DNA of 64,000 nt from the NCBI GenBank assembly GCA_026874595.1, contig CM049310.1, forward strand, positions 36,041,558-36,105,557, in the 5' to 3' direction. The stretch is from Sipunculus nudus (taxonomy: Eukaryota > Annelida > Sipuncula > Golfingiida > Sipunculidae). A program made the translations under genes and the position numbers. Under the pieces are notes generated by a model. It made no database searches and was not told where the DNA came from. It was given only the letters and a program-made list of their open reading frames with translations. This document shows positions 20,501 to 26,636 of this stretch, in pieces. How positions within the stretch are numbered: position 1 is the stretch's first letter; each line of letters starts with the position of its first letter.

Positions 20501-20713
20501 GTAACCAAATCTCAAGGTCACACATACCAGCGGGTGGCCGTCTCTGTAAGTGACGGCATGTGCGGAGACCTCAGGACACCTTACGTCGCTATCTCCCGTG
20601 CCAGCCGTGAACTTTATGTGTCGTGTAACATGTTCCGCCGTCGTTGCGCTTTTTTCCCTCATCTGGGATTGCTGTATATACTTTTACACCCCAACACAAC
20701 TCATGCAGTTTAG
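17534..20713 (+). CDS. Helicase subunit of the helicase-primase complex (UL5-like SF1), 1059 aa
   Basis: I use the ATG at 17534; an in-frame TTG upstream is not a credible eukaryotic start. Walker A, GPAGAGKST, lies at about residues 112-120. Motif II is LVDEAG with Asp334-Glu335. The C-terminal motifs V and VI read TVTKSQGHTYQ and YVAISRASRELYV (residues ~1000-1028). This order and the TKSQG/SRA signatures are those of the Dda/RecD2-like SF1 helicases that include herpesvirus UL5. The protein is longer than mammalian herpesvirus UL5 (about 880), with extra sequence between motif II and motif V. It would unwind DNA at viral forks with the primase encoded at 52092-55781. An AATAAA follows the stop by 28 bases. 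Confidence 0.92.
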   Translation: MALTEDKRERLILTTTSIADNLAESIRTEQHRVPVPTWMQRPSPPYETEKWLHQLEHMTWPFPSSIFDPNQALIPDEAERCKWEILRRAADPTVPATPGSFTPVHFRCYVVTGPAGAGKSTLVDILTANTHMVCTAAGNASVTNLHNALKSHQVGRVGTLAKLQLMYNCREAEPREPASTLNPTSFAEAQLDGILTDHRNFRSQFDNLKMKLKRIETALGTEWARYAEAFEREDDTVARHGNKVSYIKGRKIIQPRSRMRPGFDPAVKLAGQVSSSKPLRSGATQGRCNKKDQQHRDFTCMANMGLKRVDMPWLQSSFRFDFPQICSSNVVLVDEAGMASSYNLYTYAFLYRYAACRLGIYHEKPLVFILLGSESQSTAIRSDGMGPVANRVPAVSMLQHVCNVPIIAKATGVYEPNHTVVMHVNKRCHLEISELLYDLHYGIRDPDTIRLLDKHVVPSHVVEEPMSLDTTADGTATDLTGCIRIFASNDEVAEYDKRCKQTMESADLGIWVFLNVHDAIAYLSVLQAQFREQRMPGRKRRRPLREKQDNRRVDDMFRDAWAKRALPNSGAQPPGDKENSSTSVGLNWGSDHQMAPMVTETGLVLTSLDSFIDSLYTHAPNLFGFEYTSESVHYFAGGKVYEPEGEYYPPPDRKREDNHILRPKATKDTWEITDDPAPENFTDSQGPVNGHKVREKETPRPDARQTDPLLPQRYRVLMCKHTLPVGKPAVCRRACQFVLTGFKGPFRLLMRTALPRMCLSFLPAHTPFVCAILQGAYEALYSLLSDKGVADRFMAKHSLGQEGECVDETISRFDVDASADAPDPATDFDYLNTLVSDLSTTYMRAADEYPDISECEVHLGLTCLTEPEGSADKGLGAVDQRYVIPNQVLDTAEVVTVLGSRTIPADSPFDALNYQPYEKSTLPRFVKAVRSSGDKFELRCAVVCSEETGWVGLALPSSEEYITEPEIDVPRFALHSSFRVPMVSQTAVTVTKSQGHTYQRVAVSVSDGMCGDLRTPYVAISRASRELYVSCNMFRRRCAFFPHLGLLYILLHPNTTHAV

Positions 20714-20730
20714 TAATTATGTATGATGTG

Positions 20731-20746
20731 TTTATTGTCGAATAAA
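20731..20746. terminator. Bidirectional polyadenylation palindrome after the helicase gene
   Basis: TTTATT at 20731-20736 and AATAAA at 20741-20746 are mirror images about a 4-base centre, giving a poly(A) signal on each strand. The rightward one serves the helicase gene; no leftward gene ends nearby. Confidence 0.6.
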
Positions 20747-21210
20747 ATGTAAGTTTCATCTCCGTCTTGTTTATTGTGATGTCACTGATTGATTCACCGA
20801 TTCACTATAACATGCCTACCTGAATGTGTTTGTGTGTGGGGGGGGAAGGGTGTGAGGGTGCGTTCAATAGCTTGCGCTGTTTAAATGACATTACACGCCA
20901 ATGAACATAATATGTGTCCGATCTGAACCCATCCCATTCCCGTCCATTTGTCGTACATGATACAATGAACATTATCTTGATCAACATCATATTGTGGAGC
21001 CGGACACGGCGAACAATAACCGATATATAAACATGCACTTTGTAATTATCCTTCTGCGCACTGGAAGGGCTGATTGTTGTAGCGGAAAAAGCACAAAACA
21101 AGTGGTGATGAATGAATAAAACCGTATTGGTCTAATTCGTACAAAATATGTTGTACAAGATGACCAACAGGGGCCGCTGTATGGATGGTATAGGGGATAT
21201 AAAAACATGT
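20747..21210. other. Non-coding DNA, left edge of the 6-kb gene-poor region
   Basis: AT-richer than the coding DNA to its left. Contains a G run (about 20839-20846) and several short TATAAA-like elements. Short frames here have no start context or family features. I see no gene. Confidence 0.6.
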
Positions 21211-21377
21211 ATAACGTCCCTGGGTGGGCTCGAACCACCAACCTCCCGATTAAAAGCCGGAAGCGCTACCGATTGCGCCACAGGGACTACATGCTTTGTG
21301 TACGTGAGTTTCTCATTTTATCATGAGCAGGTACTGTTCCTTGATTTGATTGGCTGATGGAAAGTGTGACGTCACAG
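21211..21377. repeat. 167-bp tRNA-containing cassette, copy 1
   Basis: This block (a tRNA gene plus ~90 bp on the side of its 5' end) recurs at 25737-25906 in the same orientation with only scattered mismatches. Both copies stop abruptly at GTGACGTCACAGAC, beyond which the sequences differ completely, so the duplicated unit has defined ends. Confidence 0.85.
21215..21287 (-). tRNA. tRNA-Asn-like gene with a UUU (Lys) anticodon
   Basis: 73 nt read on the minus strand: acceptor stem GTCCCTG/CAGGGAC, D stem GCGC/GCGC, anticodon arm with loop CTTTTAA, T arm GGTGG-TTCGAGC-CCACC, discriminator G. The body matches the usual animal tRNA-Asn plan, as does the second copy at 25742, but position 34 is T, giving anticodon TTT. 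A T5 run follows the 3' end (21201-21205 on the given strand), a good Pol III terminator. T-loop B-box sequence is intact. The copy may be functional or a decayed pseudogene; the D loop differs slightly from the second copy. Confidence 0.85.
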
Positions 21378-21933
21378 ACGACCTATATAAATGCCTTTAA
21401 TCCCAGTAATACATATTGTTTACTTCAATTGTTTACTTGGGGTCTAGACAGTTGGCAGCTTGATGACAAACGATACCTGTACGGAGCAGTGATTTATCAT
21501 TAATCACTATTAATGTAATTATTAATGTCACATTTAATATACGTCCAACTTTTGGTAACTTATTTGAGCAAACGAAAATGCTTATTTTTTAATCATATAT
21601 AATATATACTTGGGTTGGTACCAGTCTGCCAAGGGTACAAAAGATGGCGTTGTACGCCCGTCTCTATGATTGGCCTAGAGCAGCGGTGCCACAATAGAGC
21701 GGGGTACCAGTCTATATCTTAATCAATATTGTTGGGTGCAGGAGCGCCATCATATGCCCGTGTAAGAGACTAAAGTATATGTGTCCCTGCAGTTTGCTAA
21801 GGCCATTTCAATTTTGTTCGATATGTATAAACAACAGAAAATAGTTTACTTTCTTTGATAAACTGCTGTGTACCTGGGTAGGAAATGAAAGAATAAAAAT
21901 GGATGAATGTGGCTTAAAACCAAAAAGAATACG
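21378..21933. other. AT-rich non-coding DNA between two tRNA genes
   Basis: About 555 bp of AT-rich sequence with a GGTACCAGTCT motif occurring twice (near 21616 and 21703). No reading frame of interest. Composition differs from the viral coding regions and looks like animal intergenic DNA. Confidence 0.55.
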
Positions 21934-22007
21934 TGGCCAGTACGGGGGTCGAACCCGCGACCTTTGCGTTATCAGCACAACACTCTAACCAACTGAGCTA
22001 ACCGGCC
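21934..22007 (-). tRNA. tRNA-Ile with GAT anticodon
   Basis: 74 nt on the minus strand fold as a full cloverleaf: acceptor GGCCGGT/ACTGGCC with one G-T pair, D stem GCTC/GAGT, anticodon stem TTGTG/CGCAA around loop CTGATAA, T arm GCGGG-TTCGACC-CCCGT, discriminator A. A T5 run (21921-21925 on the given strand) lies just downstream as a Pol III terminator. Animals mostly read Ile codons with AAT and TAT anticodons, so GAT is uncommon. Confidence 0.88.
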
Positions 22008-22539
22008 CCACAGTTGGCATTGACTTCAAATGTATTAAAATATACACCACCGTGCTGGACTACGGAATCCATGAACACTTATGAATATATATTTGCTATA
22101 ATTTGGAAGATATTAAGTTACAGGGCAAATCATATGTACTCTTTAGAATTAACTAGAGTATACCCATATCTGTACCTGCACGCACACATTTCTTAAATTA
22201 TGAGGAAGCACTATGTGAGAATGGCCATGGCACACCGCAGGTATTAAACCCAGAATAATTTTATCGATTTTGAGGCCATTTCTTTACCAAACGCCTAAAA
22301 AATATAAACTCGTTCTTTCCCCGGACCAAGATGCACCCTCCCACGAAGTTTGACGACCGTGCAATCCCTAGCGTGCGAAAGAATCCGGACAGACAGACAG
22401 ACAAACAGATTCCCGTGAATTATAGTATGATACACAAGAGATTTATACATGAACGTTAGTAGCTTGGGAACATGTTTGTTACATTTGTGTTCCTTCAACT
22501 TGATAAATCTGTTGTCTATCTGATATAGTTCCACTGGTC
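22008..22539. other. Non-coding DNA left of the giant palindrome
   Basis: About 530 bp, AT-rich, with a short CAGACAGACAGACAAACAG tetranucleotide run near 22390. I see no gene, tRNA or promoter of note. Confidence 0.55.
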
Positions 22540-23019
22540 GTCGGCAGGTGGCGATACTGACGCCAACATATTGGTCAGCAACACAAAATGGCCACTTGCC
22601 GGACAACGGTCTACACAACATTTACGAAATATGTGCTAAAATCTTCGGAAAAATATGCTTAAAGCGTTCAACAAGTGACATTTGCGATATCTTTTCCAGT
22701 TTGCGCGTACATCTTGCACAAACGTAAAATCTGCCGCACACCAAAGTTTTCAATGTGTCCACAACCCTACTATATAAGCAGGCCGAGTCTATTATACTAT
22801 CAGTTGAGAGCGCTCTATGGGCGCTTTTGGGTCCCAGACGGCTCCCCTGTGGGGGAGGGGGGGACTTGAGGGGGGGAGGGGGCGGCCCCTCCCTCTGCCT
22901 TATGCCAAGAAGTAATAGAGTTGTGGGCCTGGGGTCGGTTGTGTGGTTCAAGTCAGAAGTGGACCGGTTGTAGGTCGGTTGGATGTGAAAGGTCGGTTGG
23001 GGTCGACGAGGTCGGATGT

Positions 23020-23215
23020 GAAAGGTGAACAGGGGTCGCCGGGGGGGAGAACAGGGGAGTTCTGGATGGGATCGGGTCGAAGGTGAAAGGTCAGCAGGGG
23101 TCGCCGGGGGGGGGAGAACAGGGGAGTTGTGAGTGGGATCGGGTCGGAGGTGAAAGGTCAGCAGGGGTCGCCGGGGGGGGGGGGGGGAACAGGGGAGTTG
23201 TGAGTGGGATCGGGT
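23020..23215. repeat. G-rich minisatellite in the left arm
   Basis: Three imperfect copies of a unit of about 60-67 bp built from AGGTGAAAGGTC, a GGGGTCGCCGGGG G-run and GGAGTTGTGAGTGGGATCG. The G runs (up to 14) could form quadruplexes. The mirror-image C-rich version lies at 25283-25450. Confidence 0.75.
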
Positions 23216-23339
23216 TCGTATACGGATGTGAATGGTTAAAGAGTGATCGTCGGGTATCATCGGTACTGGGAAAGCCAACGGTGTGCAACGCATGTCAAAG
23301 CACAATGGGATCGTTCCGATCACCAAAGAGTCTCCCCTG

Positions 23340-24260
23340 GGGCCGAGGCCCCTATAGAGGTTTCTCCACAGGGGTCGTGGTGGGGGCCTCGTCCCCAGGG
23401 GATAATACTTTATGGGGGATCGATCCCTAAAAAGAATACACACAGGGGGCGAGGCCCCCATAAGGAATTACATGGAGGGCCCGTGGTGGGGGCCTCGCCC
23501 CCAGGGGATAATACTTTATGGGGGATCGATCCCTAAAAAGAATACACACAGGGGGCGAGGCCCCCATAAGGAATTACATGGAAGGATCGTGGTGGGGGCC
23601 TCGCCCCCAGGGGATAATACTTTATGGGGGATCGATCCCTAAAAAGAATACACACAGGGGGCGAGGCCCCCATAAGGAATTACATGGAAGGATCGTGGTG
23701 GGGGCCTCGCCCCCGGGAATAATATTTTATGTGGGATCGATCCCTACAAAGAATATACACTGGGGGCGAGGCCCCCATAAGGAATTACATGGAAGGCCCG
23801 TGGTGGGGGCCTCGCCCCCAGGGGATAATACTTTATGTTGGATCGATCCCTACAAAGAATATACACAGGGGGCGAGGCCCCCATAAGGAATTACATGGAA
23901 GGCCCGTGGTGGGGGCCTCGCCCCCGGGAATAATATTTTATGGGGGATCGATCCCTAAAAAGAATATACACTGGGGGCGAGGCCCCCATAAGGAACTATA
24001 TGGAAGACCCGTGGTGGGGGCCTCGCCCCCAGGGGATAATACTTTATGTGGGATCGATCCCTACAAAGAATATACACAGGGGGCGAGGCCCCCATAAGGA
24101 ATTACATGGAAGGCCCGTTGTGGGGGCCTCGCCCCCAGGGGATAATACTTTATGGGGGATCGATCCCTAAAAAGAATACACACAGGGGGCGAGGCCCCCA
24201 TAAGGAAATATATGGAAGGATCGCGGTGGGGGCCTCGCCCCCGGGAGAATACAGTATGGG
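23340..24260. repeat. Tandem array of 105-106-bp palindromic units, left half (8 copies)
   Basis: The self-complementary core GGATCGATCC starts at 23417, 23523, 23629, 23734, 23840, 23945, 24051 and 24157, giving spacings of 106, 106, 105, 106, 105, 106, 106. Between cores each unit carries two GC-rich hairpins that are reverse complements of each other (GGGGGCCTCGCCCCC and GGGGGCGAGGCCCCC), separated by AT-rich spacers such as ATAATACTTTATG. Each unit is therefore palindromic at more than one level. A degenerate ninth core lies near 24259. Because 106 is not a multiple of 3, all frames pass through related peptides; these are not genes. Confidence 0.95.
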
Positions 24261-24266
24261 GATCGG

Positions 24267-24319
24267 GGCGCCGAAGGCGCCAATACACAGATGTATGTAT
24301 GGGGGGCGCCTTCGGCGCC
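24267..24319. repeat. Central hairpin of the giant palindrome
   Basis: GGCGCCGAAGGCGCC (24267-24281) and its exact reverse complement GGCGCCTTCGGCGCC (24305-24319) flank a 23-base AT-rich loop, with the symmetry axis at about 24293. Each 15-mer is itself nearly palindromic. This marks the point where the 106-bp array reverses direction. Confidence 0.95.
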
Positions 24320-25125
24320 TCGATCCGTAAAATGAATATTCCCAGGGGGCGAGGCCCCCACCACGGGCCCTCCATGTAAATCCTTATGGGGGCCTCGCCC
24401 CCGGGGTATATTCTTTGTAGGGATCGATCCAGTATAAAGTATTATCCCCTGGGGGCGAGGCCCCCACAACGGGCCTTCCATGTAATTCCTTATGGGGGCC
24501 TCGCCCCCTGTGTATATTCTTTGTAGGGATCGATCCCACATAAAGTATTATCCCCTGGGGGCGAGGCCCCCACCACGGGTCTTCCATATAGTTCCTTATG
24601 GGGGCCTCGCCCCCAGTGTATATTCTTTTTAGGGATCGATCCCCCATAAAATATTATTCCCGGGGGCGAGGCCCCCACCACGGGCCTTCCATGTAATTCC
24701 TTATGGGGGCCTCGCCCCCTGTGTATATTCTTTGTAGGGATCGATCCCACATAAAGTATTATCCCCTGGGGGCGAGGCCCCCACCACGGGCCTTCCATGT
24801 AATTCCTTATGGGGGCCTCGCCCCCAGTGTATATTCTTTGTAGGGATCGATCCCACATAAAATATTATTCCCGGGGGCGAGGCCCCCACCACGGGCCTTC
24901 CATGTAATTCCTTATGGGGGCTTCGCCCCCGGGGTATATTCTTTGTAGGGATCGATCCCCCATAAAGTATTATCCCATGGGGGCGAGGCCCCCATCACGG
25001 GCCTTCCATGTAATTCCTGATGGGGGCTTCGCCCCCGGGGTATATTCTTTGTAGGGATCGATCCCCCATAAAGTATTATCCCCGGGGGCGAAGCCCCCAC
25101 CACGACCCTTGTGGAGAAATTTCTA
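24320..25125. repeat. Tandem array of 105-106-bp palindromic units, right half (7 copies, inverted)
   Basis: GGATCGATCC cores at 24421, 24527, 24633, 24738, 24844, 24949 and 25055, spacings 106, 106, 105, 106, 105, 106, in opposite orientation to the left half. Read away from the centre, the order of 105s and 106s differs from the left arm, so the halves are not a perfect mirror. The outermost copies have GGGGGCTTCGCCCCC in place of GGGGGCCTCGCCCCC, one base different. Confidence 0.95.
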
Positions 25126-25282
25126 TAGGGGCCTCGGTCCAAGCAGAGACCCTCTGTGGGGATCTGAACGATCCCATAGTGCTTTGACATGCGTTGCACA
25201 CCTGTGGCTTTTCCAGTACCGATGATATCCGATGAACACTCTTTAACCATTCTCATGCATCTCCGATCCCAACCAGGACTCC

Positions 25283-25450
25283 CCTGTCCCCCCCCCCCTG
25301 GGCGATCCCACCCACGACTCCCCTGTACCCCCCCTGAGCGATCCCACCCAGGACTACCCTGTACCACCCCCCCCCCCCGGGCGATCCCACCCATGACTAC
25401 CCTGTACCCCCCCCCCCCCCGGCCGATCCCACACAGAACTCCCCTGTTCC
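25283..25450. repeat. C-rich minisatellite in the right arm
   Basis: Four or five copies of a ~40-bp unit (GCGATCCCACCCA, GACTCCCCTGTACC, then a C run), the inverted counterpart of the G-rich minisatellite at 23020-23215, but with a shorter unit and longer C runs. Confidence 0.75.
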
Positions 25451-25697
25451 CCCCATGGTTAAGCATACTGACCTTTCACATCCGACCTCGGCGACCCCAA
25501 TCGACCTTTCACATCCTACCGACTCTTCTTCCCCCCCCCCCCCCCCCCGCCGGCGATCCCCAAACCTACAACTGGTCTACTTCTGACTTGAACCACACAA
25601 CCGACCCCTGGTGGCCATAGGCCACAACTCTACTACTTCTTGACATAAGGCAGAGGGAGGGGCCGCCCCCTCCCCCCCTCAAGTCCCCCCCTCCCCC

Positions 25698-25944
25698 ACA
25701 GGGGAGCCGTCTGGGAGCCAAAAGCGCCCATAGAGGTATAACGTCCCTGGGTGGGCTCGAACCACCAACCTTCCGATTAACAGCCGGACGCGCTAACCGT
25801 TGCGCCACAGGGACTACATGCTTTGTGTACGTAAGTTTCTTATGTTATCATGAATAGGTACTGTTCCTTGATTTGATTGGCTGATGGAAAGTGTGACGTC
25901 ACAGACACAGGGGAGCCGTCTGGGACCCAAAAGCGCCCATACAG
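25698..25944. repeat. 38-bp direct repeats flanking the inserted tRNA cassette
   Basis: Segments 25698-25735 and 25907-25944 match at 36 of 38 positions and both read ACAGGGGAGCCGTCTGGGA onward. Only one counterpart exists in the left arm (about 22811-22850, inverted). The 171 bp between them is the tRNA cassette (25736-25906), so the cassette appears inserted in the arm with duplication of the target region. Confidence 0.85.
25742..25814 (-). tRNA. tRNA-Asn with GTT anticodon
   Basis: 73 nt on the minus strand, full cloverleaf: acceptor GTCCCTG/CAGGGAC, D loop AACGGTTA, anticodon loop CTGTTAA (anticodon GTT), T arm GGTGG-TTCGAGC-CCACC, discriminator G. It is the second copy of the 167-bp cassette. 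Unlike copy 1 there is no T run just beyond the 3' end, since the cassette joins arm sequence there (CCTCTATGGGCGC), so Pol III termination is less certain. Confidence 0.85.
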
Positions 25945-26165
25945 CGCTCTCAACTGATAGTATTATAGAGCCGGCCTGTTTATATAGTAGGGTTGTGGAC
26001 ACATTTAAATCTTTGGTGAAGATATCGTAAATGTTACTCGTGGAACGTTGGAGGCATATTTTTCCTAAAATTGTAGCAGGTATTTCGTAAATGTCATGTA
26101 GACCGTTGTCCGGCAAAGGGCTATTTTGTTGTGTTGACCAGTGCTGTATGAGGCAGCGCCCCCTA

Positions 26166-26636
26166 TCGTATATTACCAACACTAATATAACAGTCACTAC
26201 ACATGACGTATTTAATGAACCAGTTTACCTGATAATTGATCGTATGAAGCATAATTGTTTGCGTTGTGTAGATTGTGGTAAGGTTTTACCCCCTTTATGT
26301 GACACAATAGTACGTTTATGTCGTTTCTTTTTGGTCTGTTTGTGATAGATATTAAATTTAACCTGCAATGTGCGGGGTTTATATGACACATAACCTGAAT
26401 GCGCGCACACACACACACCATGTACACAAAATAATAAATGGGGGCATTTGGACGTTGGTGAGAGATGGTAGTGAAATAAATTGTATTTAAAAACATACAG
26501 CGTACAACAACACATATAACAGATATATGAAGAAAAACATAGATGATTCATTTGTCAAAGCACAATATGTGGTTTTTATTGGGAACAACAATTTCCTATA
26601 CAATGCCTTGTTGTTTAACACACACGTTCCATATCA
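26166..26636. other. Non-coding DNA right of the palindrome, with minus-strand poly(A) signal
   Basis: AT-rich, with an (AC) run near 26406-26418. TTTATT at 26575-26580 gives an AATAAA on the minus strand for the 513-residue gene that ends at 26637. An 84-codon frame (26091-26345) lies half inside the palindrome arm and lacks any domain feature, so I do not call it. Confidence 0.55.

Larger units (their letters stand above)
22540..24281. repeat. Left arm of a ~3.6-kb imperfect palindrome
   Basis: The reverse complement of this arm is found at 24305-26165. Matching landmarks, outside to inside: CCGGACAACGGTCTACA (about 22600) with its complement near 26100; ACAACCCTACTATATA (22760) near 25990; GCGCTTTTGGGTCCCAGACG (22830) near 25920; GGCGGCCCCTCCCTCTGCCT (22880) near 25660; GGTTCAAGTCAGAAGT (22945) near 25580; then G-rich minisatellite against C-rich minisatellite; then the 106-bp array. 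Identity looks highest in the array and near 22800-22970 and lower at the outer ends. Long inverted repeats with internal tandem subrepeats are typical of foldback transposons and of some herpesvirus genome junctions. Confidence 0.85.
24305..26165. repeat. Right arm of the ~3.6-kb imperfect palindrome
   Basis: Reverse complement of 22540-24281. It is longer because a tRNA cassette (25736-25906) and a 38-bp duplicated segment interrupt it. The outer end is least conserved; the last recognisable match is the ACTGGTC/GACCAGT region with neighbouring GGCAGCGCCCCCT near 26152-26164. Confidence 0.8.

Noticed and set aside
21211-21377. A classical tRNA-derived SINE
   Set aside because: The tRNA cloverleaf is intact and the extra ~90 bp is on the 5' side of the tRNA; there is no A- or T-rich 3' tail and the flanking 38-bp repeats are not SINE-like.
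23340-25125. Regularly spaced repeats resembling a CRISPR array
   Set aside because: Unit and spacer are both conserved, the array reverses at a centre, and the context is a eukaryotic virus. No spacers of unique sequence and no cas genes.
23083-25466. Many open frames of 60-180 codons through the palindrome repeating peptides such as GGEAPIRNYMEG
   Set aside because: They are translations of the 105-106-bp array in rotating frames, present on both strands with the same repeat content and no independent coding sign.
22540-26165. A DNA transposon of the piggyBac-herpesvirus fusion type (Teratorn-like)
   Set aside because: No transposase frame is visible anywhere in the window, and the ends carry no TTAA-flanked short terminal repeats that I could recognise. 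A non-autonomous foldback element is still possible.
26091-26345. 84-codon frame with Cys pairs at the right edge of the palindrome
   Set aside because: Half of it lies in the inverted-repeat arm, composition is like the surrounding non-coding DNA, and its Cys residues do not form a known motif.
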